Source: Opitutus sp. ER46 | GTDB taxonomy: Bacteria; Verrucomicrobiota; Verrucomicrobiia; Opitutales; Opitutaceae | NCBI RefSeq assembly: GCF_003054705.1 | Contig: NZ_QAYX01000021.1 | Coordinates: 248,001 to 312,000 of the forward strand | Reading direction: 5' to 3' | Length of the DNA stretch: 64,000 bases | In this document: positions 35,232 through 43,444 of the stretch, in pieces | How the letters are laid out: each line of letters opens with the position of its first letter | How positions within the stretch are numbered: the first letter of the stretch is position 1 | Translations under genes and position numbers: made by a program | The notes under the pieces: generated by a model | What the model was told of the DNA's origin: nothing | The model's database searches: none | What the model saw: only the letters and a program-made list of their open reading frames with translations

Positions 35232-35756
35232 TCAGTTGACCCGGACCATGCTCGCGCGCTCGGCGGCGGAGGTGTCCGCGACGAGGGCGATCAAAAAGCC
35301 ATCGCCCTGCCGAAGCATGGCGGCCTGCTGGGGATTTAGGTCCCGCGTAATCTTGTCGGGGGTGAGATTCCACATCGCGCCCGTCGCCGGATCCACGATC
35401 AGCATGCCAATCAGGCCGCCAAACACGATGTTGCCCCAGTACCACCCGGACATCTCGGAGCGAATCTGCACGTCGCTGGTCTGATAGCCGGCGAGTTCGA
35501 ATCTGACATTGTAGCTCTGCCCCTTGAAGTAGCCGCGCTTCGGATCGAGGGAGACCGTCACGGGGGTCGTGCCCCGGTGAACCGGGGCCTGTGTATCCGC
35601 CTTCACGATGGTTACGGTGGCGCCGGTGGGCCGGGAATCGATGGTCAGCGTACGCGGGCCGTGATGCACGATTGAAGCGCAGCCGCTGAGGAAAGCGGTG
35701 GCGGCGATGAGTCCGGACGCGACGACCGCGCGGGATGAGGCGGGATGGTTCAGCAT
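35232..35756 (-). CDS. Small lipoprotein with a PEGA-like segment and a glycine-rich helix
   Basis: A predicted 174-residue protein. The signal ends in lipobox FLSGC, so the mature protein is probably lipidated. TIDSRPTGATVTIVKADTQAPVHRGTTPVTVSL resembles the PEGA surface-layer-like fold. A hydrophobic glycine-rich stretch (NIVFGGLIGMLIVDPATGAMW) follows. The ATG at 35756 is chosen because it begins the signal peptide. It is convergent with trmO with a six-base gap. Function is unknown. Confidence 0.75.
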   Translation of the reverse strand: MLNHPASSRAVVASGLIAATAFLSGCASIVHHGPRTLTIDSRPTGATVTIVKADTQAPVHRGTTPVTVSLDPKRGYFKGQSYNVRFELAGYQTSDVQIRSEMSGWYWGNIVFGGLIGMLIVDPATGAMWNLTPDKITRDLNPQQAAMLRQGDGFLIALVADTSAAERASMVRVN

Positions 35757-35932
35757 GGATGGAGCTGGATGATTTTGTGTCCCTGGCGCCCAGGATGGGC
35801 GCCAGAGAGTTGGAAGCTGCAAGATCAGGGCAGCTTTGCGCGGGCGTAAAGCGGTGAATTTTAAATCATCAGAATCAATGAACTCGTACAAAGCCGCGCA
35901 TCGCGGCGCGATGGTCGTTGTTCTGCCATGAC

Positions 35933-37489
35933 CTAGCCGCGCTTCACCGGCTGGCCCGGGCGGGCGGCGGTGAGGGCGCCTTCCCGGATCACGGCGACGC
36001 CGTTGACGAAGACGTCGTCGAAACCCTGCGCGTAATGGTGCGGGTCGGTGAACTCGGCGGCCGTCGCGACGTTCGCCGGATCGAAAAGCACCAGGTCGGC
36101 GACGAATCCGGGACGGAGCTCGCCGCGCTGGCCAAGGTGGAAGGTGTGGGCGGGGAGGGAGGTCATCTTGCGCACGGCTTCCTCCAGCGAGAGCAGATGC
36201 AGTTCGCGGACGTAGTGGGCGAGGACGCGGGCGTTGTTGCCATAGCCCCGCGGGTGAGGGACGCCCTCGCCGAATTTCCGGATGCCCGAGTCGGACCCGA
36301 TCATCGTCAGCGGGTGGACGAGAAAGGCGCGGACGTCGGCTTCGCTCATCCCGTGAAACACGGCGCTCGCGCCGCCGGCGGCCTGGATCGCAAGGATGGT
36401 CTCGATCTGGTCGTCGAGGGTGTCATTGCCGCGCAGCAGCCGTGCCGCCTCGGGCACGCTCTTGCCGTTCAGCCGGGGGTCGGACTCGCAACGGGCGATC
36501 ACGGCGTACGCGTAGTCGCCTCGTTTGCCCTGCCGGATGCTCGCTTTCATGTCGGCGACGACGTGGGCGTGGACGGCGGGATCGACGATCTGCCGACGAA
36601 AGGTGGCGGTGCCGCCGGCGCGCACGGCCGGGTCGATGACCGAGCCGAGGCTCGTGCTCGCGGCGGTGTAAACGTACACGTCCTGCGCGACCGTGATGCC
36701 GGCGGCGCGCTGGCGGTCTAGGAGCGCAAGGATGTCGGCGGCCTGGCCCCACGCCGCCGGGCCGGAGAGTTTCAAGTGCGAGATCTGGACGGGGACGTGC
36801 GCCTCGCGCGCCACGGTGAACACTTCGTCGAGCGCGGCGCGGATCATGACGTTTTCGTGGCGCATGTGGCTCGCGTAGAGCCCGCCATGCGCGGCGACGA
36901 CTTTCGCGAGGGCGACGATCTCTTCGGTTTTGGCGAAGCTGCCGGGCACGTAGATCAGCCCGGTGCTCAGGCCGAGCGCGCCCGCCTGCATCGCCTGTTC
37001 CACTTGCCTGGCCATCGCTGCGATCTCCGCGGGGGTGGCTGGCCGGGCGGCGTCCTTGCCCATGACGGCCTGCCGGATGGTGCCGTGGCCGACGAGGCTG
37101 GCGACGTTCACCGCGACCGGCGTGGTCTTCAGTTCGGCGAAGAACCGGCCGATGTCCGGCTGCGAGTCGCCGCAGTTGCCGGTAATGATCGTGGTGACGC
37201 CCATGCGCAGGAAGTTCTCCGCCTGCGGCAGCTCGCAGGCGTCCTCGGCGTGGGTGTGCACGTCGATGAAGCCCGGGGCGAGCACGCGACCGTGCGCCTC
37301 GATCTCCGTGCGGCCGCGGCCGGGAACCGAACCGACGGCGGCGATCCGGCCATCCTTGATCGCGAGGTCGCCCGCACGGGCCGGGGCGCCGGTGCCGTCG
37401 ACGAGCCGGGCGTGCCGGATGACGACGTCGTAGTCCTGGGCGCGGGCGAGGGTGAAGGAGAGCAGGAGCAGGAGAAGGACGCGGGCCAT
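35933..37489 (-). CDS. N-acyl-D-amino-acid deacylase family amidohydrolase
   Basis: A predicted 518-residue metal-dependent amidohydrolase with a signal peptide (residues 1-17). The metal motif is PGFIDVHTHAED near residue 74. Further motifs are TIITGNCGDS, LVGHGTIR, ASHMRHE, HLKLSG and MIGSDSG, the order seen in D-aminoacylases. The C-terminal beta domain ends with GQRGELRPGFVADLVLFDP. It would deacylate N-acyl-D-amino acids or hydrolyse related amides in the periplasm. It is divergent from the S46 peptidase with a 100-base gap, which fits a role in peptide breakdown. Confidence 0.9.
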   Translation of the reverse strand: MARVLLLLLLSFTLARAQDYDVVIRHARLVDGTGAPARAGDLAIKDGRIAAVGSVPGRGRTEIEAHGRVLAPGFIDVHTHAEDACELPQAENFLRMGVTTIITGNCGDSQPDIGRFFAELKTTPVAVNVASLVGHGTIRQAVMGKDAARPATPAEIAAMARQVEQAMQAGALGLSTGLIYVPGSFAKTEEIVALAKVVAAHGGLYASHMRHENVMIRAALDEVFTVAREAHVPVQISHLKLSGPAAWGQAADILALLDRQRAAGITVAQDVYVYTAASTSLGSVIDPAVRAGGTATFRRQIVDPAVHAHVVADMKASIRQGKRGDYAYAVIARCESDPRLNGKSVPEAARLLRGNDTLDDQIETILAIQAAGGASAVFHGMSEADVRAFLVHPLTMIGSDSGIRKFGEGVPHPRGYGNNARVLAHYVRELHLLSLEEAVRKMTSLPAHTFHLGQRGELRPGFVADLVLFDPANVATAAEFTDPHHYAQGFDDVFVNGVAVIREGALTAARPGQPVKRG

Positions 37490-37589
37490 GGCCGGAAAAC
37501 TGCCACAGCCGGCCGGCGCGGCAAGGGCGCGCGGGGTGGCCACTCTCAACTGGCGTTCGCGCCGGACCTGCTTCACTTGTAGCCCTTTC

Positions 37590-39662
37590 ATGAAACTCCG
37601 CTTCCCCCTCTTCCTGGCCCTCGCGGTGTCCGCCGCGACGCTGGCCCGCGCCGACGAAGGCATGTGGCTGTACTCCGCGCCTCCGCGTGAGGCGATCAAG
37701 GCCAAGTACGGCTTTGAACTCACCGACGCCTGGCTCGACCACCTGATGAAGTCGTCCGTCCGCTTCAACAGCGGCGGCTCCGGCTCGTTCGTGTCGGCCG
37801 ACGGCCTGGTCATCACCAACCACCACGTGGGCTCGGATGACCTGCAGAAGCTGAGCAGCGAGGAACACAACTACCTCAAGGAAGGCTTCTATGCGGCGAC
37901 GCCGGCGGAGGAGAAAAAGTGCGTCGATCTCGAGCTGAACGTCCTGCAGTCGATCGAGGACGTGACGGCGCGCGTGACCGCGGCGGTGCCGGCCGGGGCG
38001 ACTGGTGAGACGGCGGCGAAGGCGCGTCGCGCGGCGTTTGCCGAGATCGAGAAGGAGTCGCGCGAGAAGACCGGGCTGCGCAGCGACGTCGTGACCCTGT
38101 ACCAGGGTGGGGCGTATCACCTGTATCGTTTCAAGCGCTACACGGACATCCGCCTGGTGTTCGCGCCGGAGCAGCAGGTGGCGTTCTTCGGCGGCGATCC
38201 CGACAACTTCGAGTACCCCCGCTACAACCTCGATATCTGCCTGTTCCGCGTGTACGAGAACGGCCAGCCGGCGAAGATCAAAGACTACCTCAAGTTCTCG
38301 GCAGCCGGCACCAAGGAAGGCGACCTGACCTTCGTTTCCGGGCATCCCGGCCGCACCGAGCGGCAGTTCACCTCTGCCGAGCTGGCGATGGTGCGCGACA
38401 CGCAGTACCCGTACGCGATCGACCGACTGAAGCGGATGGAAGTGCTGCTCTCGAGCTGGGGTGAGCGCAGCCTGGAGAACGCGCGGCGCGCGCGGGACCT
38501 CCTCTTTGGCGTGCAGAACTCGCGCAAGGCCTACGATGGCATGCAGGCTGGCCTCTACACCCCGGCGATCATGGACCAGAAGGCGGCCGCGGAGCGTGCG
38601 TTCCAGGAGCAGATGCGGGTGCGGCCCGAGGGCGCCGCGGTGCTGAAGGCGTACGAGCAGATCGCGGCGGCGGTCGAAGCCCAGGCGAAGCTCTACCGCC
38701 GTTACCGGCTGCTTGAGGGCGGCCACGCGGTGATGAGCGACTCGTTCGAGATCGCGCGCGAACTGCTGCGCGCCGGCGACGAGCGCGTGAAGCCCAACGG
38801 CGAGCGGCTGCGGGAGTATTCCGACGCGCGCAAGGAGCCGTTCGAGCTGCAGCTGTTCTCGGACAAGCCCATCTACACGGACCTCGAGATTGTGACGCTG
38901 GCGGATGCGCTGACGCTGTTCGCGCAGAACGTCGGCGCGGCCGATCCGCTCCTGAAACAGGTGCTGGCGGGCAAGTCGCCGCGCGAGCGCGCTGCCGAGC
39001 TGATCAACGGCACGCAGGTGCGCGACGTCGCGTTCCGCCGCAAGCTGTACGAAGGCGGGGCGGCGGCGGTGAAGGCGGCGAACGACCCGATGATCGAAGT
39101 CGCCCGGTTGCTCGACTCGGAGGCGCGGACGCTGCGCAAGGCCTGGGAAGCGCAGGACGAGACCCGGCAGCAGGCGCACAGTGCGATCGAGAAGGCGCAC
39201 TTTGCGCTCGAGGGTCCGACGCGCGCGCCCGACGCGACCTTCACGCTGCGGCTGAGCTATGGCCCGGTGAAGGGCTACGAAGAGGCGGGCAAGGTGGTGC
39301 CGCCGTATACGCAGATGGGCGGGCTCTTCGCGCGCAGCGAGGCGCAGCAGGGGCGCGAGCCGTTCGATCTCCCGGCGCGCTGGCTTGAGAAGAAGGGCGC
39401 GATCGACCCGACCACGCCGTTCAACTTCGTGAACACCGCCGACATCATCGGCGGCAACAGCGGCAGCCCCGTCGTGAACACCGCGGGTGAGTTCGTTGGC
39501 ATCATCTTCGACGGCAACATCCAGAGCCTGGTGTTGAACTTCGCGTACGAGGACCGTCAGGCCCGCGCGCTGAGCGTCGACTGCCGCGCGATCCTGGAGT
39601 CCATGCGCAAGGTGTACGGAGTCGATGCGCTGGTGAACGAACTCGTCAAAGGTACGCGCTGA
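37590..39662 (+). CDS. S46 family dipeptidyl peptidase (DPP7/DPP11-like)
   Basis: A predicted 690-residue periplasmic serine exopeptidase that removes dipeptides from the N-terminus. A signal peptide (1-21) is followed by DEGMWLYSAPP, the usual mature start. The chymotrypsin-like triad is visible: His in VITNHHVG at 76-81, Asp in GDPDNFEYPRY near 203-205, and Ser624 in GGNSGSPVVN. The helical insert lies between the two barrels. The residue before the catalytic Ser region that sets specificity (Gly or Arg in S46) was not resolved here. The heptamer repeat starts two bases after its stop. Confidence 0.92.
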   Translation: MKLRFPLFLALAVSAATLARADEGMWLYSAPPREAIKAKYGFELTDAWLDHLMKSSVRFNSGGSGSFVSADGLVITNHHVGSDDLQKLSSEEHNYLKEGFYAATPAEEKKCVDLELNVLQSIEDVTARVTAAVPAGATGETAAKARRAAFAEIEKESREKTGLRSDVVTLYQGGAYHLYRFKRYTDIRLVFAPEQQVAFFGGDPDNFEYPRYNLDICLFRVYENGQPAKIKDYLKFSAAGTKEGDLTFVSGHPGRTERQFTSAELAMVRDTQYPYAIDRLKRMEVLLSSWGERSLENARRARDLLFGVQNSRKAYDGMQAGLYTPAIMDQKAAAERAFQEQMRVRPEGAAVLKAYEQIAAAVEAQAKLYRRYRLLEGGHAVMSDSFEIARELLRAGDERVKPNGERLREYSDARKEPFELQLFSDKPIYTDLEIVTLADALTLFAQNVGAADPLLKQVLAGKSPRERAAELINGTQVRDVAFRRKLYEGGAAAVKAANDPMIEVARLLDSEARTLRKAWEAQDETRQQAHSAIEKAHFALEGPTRAPDATFTLRLSYGPVKGYEEAGKVVPPYTQMGGLFARSEAQQGREPFDLPARWLEKKGAIDPTTPFNFVNTADIIGGNSGSPVVNTAGEFVGIIFDGNIQSLVLNFAYEDRQARALSVDCRAILESMRKVYGVDALVNELVKGTR

Positions 39663-39664
39663 GG

Positions 39665-39773
39665 CGGAGGCCGGAAGCCAGAGGCCGGAAGCCAGAAGCC
39701 GGAGGCCAGAGGCCGGAAGCCAGAGGCCAGACGTCAGAAGTCAGATGTCAGCAATCAGACACTAAGGTGTCAG
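39665..39773 (+). repeat. GGAAGCC tract followed by GTCAGAC units after the S46 peptidase gene
   Basis: About nine GGAAGCC-type heptamers (39665-39730) merge into CAGACGTCAGAAGTCAGATG-like heptamers (39728-39773). Weaker units continue to about 39835. The order matches the tract after glcF. Confidence 0.88.
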
Positions 39774-39849
39774 AAGGCCGGTAAGCCGGGCGGCTGATGG
39801 CGGAAGGCGGAAGCCGGAGGCAGATGCCAGCCGGACGGCAGATGAACAG

Positions 39850-39882
39850 AGGCGGGAGGCCCGAAAGGGCTCCCGCCTTTTT
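39850..39882 (+). terminator. Intrinsic terminator
   Basis: The left arm AGGCGGGAGGCCC and right arm GGGCTCCCGCCT pair with one bulged G around a GAAA loop and are followed by five T. It lies about 190 bases after the S46 peptidase stop, beyond the repeat tract. Confidence 0.88.
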
Positions 39883-39897
39883 CGTCGGCCGGGACGG

Positions 39898-39980
39898 AAA
39901 AGTGTCACGCAATACGTGACACTTTCCCGGGGGCTCAGAGGGCGCTGTGCGCGGAAGTGTCACGTATTGCGTGACACTTT
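39898..39980. repeat. Mirrored pair of GTGTCACG palindromes
   Basis: Two palindromes with ten- to eleven-base arms (AAGTGTCACG and CGTGACACTT) and five-base loops sit at 39899-39925 and 39955-39979. The loops are CAATA and TATTG, so the second palindrome is the reverse complement of the first. The whole unit is therefore a palindrome of palindromes with a 29-base centre. It sits just after the sufS stop codon on the minus strand. Confidence 0.85.
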
Positions 39981-39989
39981 TCGCGGCGG

Positions 39990-41219
39990 TCAGCCGGTGA
40001 AGAACTTCAGGATGCGCTGCAGGCTCTTCACCAGGACGTCGATCTCCTCGGCGGTGTTGTAGAGGTAGAAGCTCGCGCGCGTGGTGCTGGTGAGGCTGAG
40101 CTTGCGCATGAGCGGCTGGTTGCAGTGGTGACCGCCGCGGAGCGCGATGCCGTCCTCGTCGGCGAAGGTCACAATGTCGTGCGCGTGGACGTCGGCGAAG
40201 GCGAAGCTGACGAGCCCGCTGCGTTCGCCGGTGGGGCCGAGAAGCCGGATGCCCGGGAGCGTGGCGAGCCGCTGGTAGGCTTCCTGGGCGAGCGCGGCAT
40301 CGTGGCGCGCGATGGCGTCGCGACCGATGCTGTCGAGGTAGTCGCAGGCGACGCCGAGCGCGACGGCGTCGGCGAAGTTGGGCGTACCGGCCTCGAAGCG
40401 CTCGGGCGAGGGCTTCCATTTGCTCTGCTGGTATTCGACGACGGAGATCATGCCGCCGCCACCCTGGTACGGAGGCATGGCATCGAGGAGGGTGCGGCGG
40501 CCGTAGAGCGCGCCGATGCCGGTGACGCCGGCCATCTTGTGGCCGGAGAACGCGTAGAAATCGCAGCCGAGGGCGCGGACATCGACCGGCATGTGGCCGA
40601 TGGACTGGGCCCCGTCGATGACGGTGATGATGCCGCGGGCGCGGGCCTGGGCGCAGAGCTTGGCGACCGGATTGATGACGCCGAGGGTGTTGGAAACGTG
40701 GGTGAAGGCGAAGAGCTTCACCTCGGGCGTGAGCAGCGCGTTGAGGCCGGACAGGTCGAGTCCGCCTTCGACGTTGGCGCCGGCGACCGGGACAAAGCGC
40801 AGCTTGGCGCCGGTGCGCTGGGCGATGAGCTGCCAGGGCACGAGGTTGGAGTGGTGCTCCATCTCGGTGAGGAGGATCACGTCGCCGGGCTTGAGGTTGG
40901 CGCCGCCCCAGCTGGAGGCGACCAGGTTGATGGATTCGGTGGTGCCGCGCGTGAAGATGATCTCGGCGGGGTCGGCGGCGTTGATGAACTTGGCGACGCG
41001 GGCGCGGGCACCCTCGTAGGCCTCGGTGGCGCGGTTGGAGAGCGCGTGCAGGCCGCGATGCACGTTGGCGTTGTCGCGTTCGTAGAAGCGGGAGAGGGCG
41101 TCGATCACGACGCGGGGCTTCTGGGCGGTCGCCGCGTTGTCGAGGTACACCAGAGGCTTGCCATTCACCTGCTGGTGGAGCGTGGGAAAATCAGAGCGAA
41201 CGTCGCGGCCGGAGAACAC
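39990..41219 (-). CDS. sufS: Cysteine desulfurase SufS
   Basis: A predicted 409-residue PLP-dependent group II cysteine desulfurase that releases sulfur from cysteine for Fe-S clusters. PLP-binding Lys228 is in FSGHKMAG and His in THVSNTLG. The catalytic persulfide Cys366 is in RGGHHCNQPL, the SufS-type pattern. It is downstream of sufU in the same direction, with a 105-base gap that holds a repeat. SufU is the usual partner that accepts sulfur from SufS. SufB, SufC and SufD are not in the window. Confidence 0.95.
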   Translation of the reverse strand: MFSGRDVRSDFPTLHQQVNGKPLVYLDNAATAQKPRVVIDALSRFYERDNANVHRGLHALSNRATEAYEGARARVAKFINAADPAEIIFTRGTTESINLVASSWGGANLKPGDVILLTEMEHHSNLVPWQLIAQRTGAKLRFVPVAGANVEGGLDLSGLNALLTPEVKLFAFTHVSNTLGVINPVAKLCAQARARGIITVIDGAQSIGHMPVDVRALGCDFYAFSGHKMAGVTGIGALYGRRTLLDAMPPYQGGGGMISVVEYQQSKWKPSPERFEAGTPNFADAVALGVACDYLDSIGRDAIARHDAALAQEAYQRLATLPGIRLLGPTGERSGLVSFAFADVHAHDIVTFADEDGIALRGGHHCNQPLMRKLSLTSTTRASFYLYNTAEEIDVLVKSLQRILKFFTG

Positions 41220-41221
41220 GG

Positions 41222-41251
41222 GGAGTGAGAGTGAAAGTGAAAGTGAGAGTG
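41222..41251 (+). repeat. GTGARA hexanucleotide repeat between sufU and sufS
   Basis: Four to five hexamers end two bases before the sufS start codon on the opposite strand, followed by a purine-rich run (GGAGAAAGAGTAAGAGGAAG-like) to about 41310. Here the repeat is in the opposite orientation to the flanking genes, unlike most other copies. Confidence 0.8.
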
Positions 41252-41324
41252 GGAGGGGCGGAGGGACGGAAGGGGAGAAAGAGTAAGAGGAAGAGAAAGA
41301 GGTGGGGGAGAGGCGGGGGGCCGC

Positions 41325-41780
41325 TCAGTCGGTGTGAGATTCGGTGGTGGCGGGAGAGGCGTCGCCGTGGAGGGCGTTGAGGGCGGCGTGCCAGCCGAGG
41401 GTGGCGCACTTGATGCGGGCGGGGAAGGCGTGAACGCCGGCGAAGGCGGCGAGATCGCTGATCTCCTCGGGTTCCTTGCCGCTGGTGACGATGTCGTGGA
41501 ACTGCTGGAAGAGCACTTCGGCCTCGGCGGTGGTCTTGCCCTTGATCTGGGTGGTCATCAACGACGCGCTGGCCTGGGAGATGGCGCAGCCGGAGCCGTC
41601 GAAGGAAATGTCGGCGATGCGGTCGCCCTCGAGCCGCAGGTACACGCTGCACTGGTCGCCGCAGGTGGGGTTGTCACCGTGGGCCACCCGGTTGGCCGTG
41701 GGCAATTTGCCACGGTTACGGGGGCGCTTGTTGTGATCGAGGATCACCTGTTGGTATAGCTCGGTGAGGTCGGCGGACAT
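41325..41780 (-). CDS. sufU: Fe-S cluster assembly sulfurtransferase SufU
   Basis: A predicted 151-residue IscU-fold protein. Zinc ligands are Cys40 and Asp42 in NPTCGDQC, Cys65 in GSGCAISQAS, and a late Cys in RIKCATLGW. The typical SufU insertion between the second and third Cys is present, which separates it from IscU. It accepts persulfide from SufS. The ATG at 41780 is chosen since it starts the conserved DLTELYQQVILDHNKRPRN. Confidence 0.93.
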   Translation of the reverse strand: MSADLTELYQQVILDHNKRPRNRGKLPTANRVAHGDNPTCGDQCSVYLRLEGDRIADISFDGSGCAISQASASLMTTQIKGKTTAEAEVLFQQFHDIVTSGKEPEEISDLAAFAGVHAFPARIKCATLGWHAALNALHGDASPATTESHTD

Positions 41781-42086
41781 GGCGTGGAGGCGATGAAAAG
41801 TCGGGACTGGTTCCGCACTGAACCACGTTCGCGGCGGCTGGCAACTGAGGAGCTGGGCGCGGTGGCGGCGGCCGTTGGCGCCAGTGGTAGGCGCGCCGTC
41901 CGGAGCAGCCCGTCGGGTCGTCATGCCCGATGGAGATCAACGTGATGGCGCGGCCCAGGTGCGATTCACCTGCGCCGCGCGGGGCGCAGGGGTCGAGCAC
42001 TGTGCCGGTCGGAACGTTGGGTTGGTGCCGGCGGCAACAACCGCCCTGCGCCCATGCCCGCTGGATCGGATGACCGCCCTGGGCCG
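41781..42086. other. Intergenic stretch without a supported gene
   Basis: This part of the 448-base gap upstream of sufU has a minus-strand frame of 94 codons at 41716-42000, but it overlaps sufU and lacks family similarity or natural amino-acid composition. I see no RNA gene or clear promoter here. The rest of the gap is the heptamer repeat at 42087. Confidence 0.5.
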
Positions 42087-42219
42087 ACCTCTGGCATCCG
42101 ACGTCTATCTGTCTTCCGGCTTCCGGCCTTCCTCCTTCGCCAAGGCTTCGGAGGACAGGCAGGCTTCCGGTTTCTGGCTTCTGTCCTCTGACGTCTGACG
42201 TCCGACATCTGACATCTGG
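42087..42219 (-). repeat. Inverted GTCAGAC / GGAAGCC heptamer tract after the URO-D gene
   Basis: Read on the minus strand, downstream of the URO-D stop codon, there are CAGATGTCAGATGTC-like units and then GGAAGCC-type units, with a non-repeat insert around 42134-42160. It is the same composite repeat as at 39665, but in reverse orientation and with the two halves swapped relative to the gene end. Confidence 0.82.
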
Positions 42220-42228
42220 CCCGGGCGA

Positions 42229-43311
42229 TCAGCGCAACCGCCGGGCCTCGTCGATCATGGCGAGGATGTTGTCGATGGGCGTGCCGGCTTGGACGTTGTG
42301 GCAGGAGCAGCAGATGTAGCCCTCGCCGCCGGCGCCGAGGGTGGCGTGGCAGTCACGGACCTCGGCGCGCACCTGCTCGGGCGTGCCGCGCGGGAGCACG
42401 GTCTGGTTGTCGACGCCACCGTGGAAGATGACGCGGTGGCCGAACTCGCGCTTGAGCTCGGCGAGATCCATGCCGGGACAGGCGTGCTGGATCGGGTTCA
42501 GGACGTCGACGCCGCAGTCGAGAATCTGGCCGATGAGGGGGCGGGCGGCGCCGTCGGTGTGGTAGAACGTGCGCAGCCCGTGGGCGTGGATGAGGTCGCA
42601 CCAGCGCTTGAGGCGAGGCTGCAGGTGGCGCTGCCACATGGCGGGGGAGAGGAGGAGCGACTGCTGCCCGGCGATGTCGTCGCTGATGAACACCAGGTCG
42701 AGGTTGCGGCCAACGCGCGGGAAATAGCGGCGCATCATTTCGGTCTGGATGGACTCGATGCGGTCGAGCGCGGCTTCGACGAGCTCCTCGTTCTCGACCA
42801 GGTCGATCATCGCCTGCTCGAGCCCACGCATCTGGCAGTAGATCTCGAAGAAAGACACCCAGGGACCGATGACGGCGAACTCGCGCGCGGCGGCTGCAGC
42901 GGCCTGCACGGCGCGATCGTAGTCGAAACGCTCGACCTGCGGCCACCACGGGTAGTCGTCGAGGGACTGCGGGGTGTCGTAGCCCGCGAGCGGCGCGGAA
43001 ACGACCTCGGCGTAATGGGCCGCGCCGGCCTGCACGTCGCGCAGCGGGGCGCCCCAGGTGGTGCGGTTCGCGGTGGGATCGTCGGTCTGGCCGACGAGGG
43101 TGGTGACGTGGCCGCCGTCGGGCGGCAGGTAGTCGAGGAACACCCAGACGATCTTGTCGAGGCCGAGAGCGCGGTAGGCGGCGAGGTCGTCCTTGACGCC
43201 GAGACGCTGCTGGAGGGCGACGCCGATTTCGGGCGTGTGCCACAGGTCGACGGGGAGCCGGTCGACCGGCTGGCGGGCAAGCGTGGCGAGGATGCGTTCT
43301 TTCGGCGTCAT
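42229..43311 (-). CDS. Uroporphyrinogen decarboxylase-family (URO-D) protein
   Basis: A predicted 360-residue TIM-barrel protein with the URO-D/MtaA fold. It starts MTPKERILATLARQPVDRLPVDLWH, the usual opening of the corrinoid methyltransferase-like subgroup. Core motifs are FISDDIAGQQSLLLSP and FHGGVDNQTVLPRGTPEQV. In cobamide methyltransferases a zinc site H-x-C precedes a late Cys; here it reads HTD with a late cluster CCSCH, so zinc binding may differ. True haem synthesis is unlikely. It is divergent from the AraC-family regulator, which probably controls it. Confidence 0.8.
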   Translation of the reverse strand: MTPKERILATLARQPVDRLPVDLWHTPEIGVALQQRLGVKDDLAAYRALGLDKIVWVFLDYLPPDGGHVTTLVGQTDDPTANRTTWGAPLRDVQAGAAHYAEVVSAPLAGYDTPQSLDDYPWWPQVERFDYDRAVQAAAAAAREFAVIGPWVSFFEIYCQMRGLEQAMIDLVENEELVEAALDRIESIQTEMMRRYFPRVGRNLDLVFISDDIAGQQSLLLSPAMWQRHLQPRLKRWCDLIHAHGLRTFYHTDGAARPLIGQILDCGVDVLNPIQHACPGMDLAELKREFGHRVIFHGGVDNQTVLPRGTPEQVRAEVRDCHATLGAGGEGYICCSCHNVQAGTPIDNILAMIDEARRLR

Positions 43312-43444
43312 GAGCTTTGGGGCGACGGGCGGGCCGCGGGCTGGAGGAGCTGGAGGAGCGGCGGACGCGCCGGCTGGAACAAGAGTCTTGCCCTGGCGGG
43401 CCGGGTTGGCGCAATAGGCCAGAATTCCGATTTTGCGACAAACG

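Noticed and set aside
41716-42000. Minus-strand frame of 94 codons upstream of sufU
   Set aside because: It overlaps the sufU start and has no recognisable domain or natural composition.
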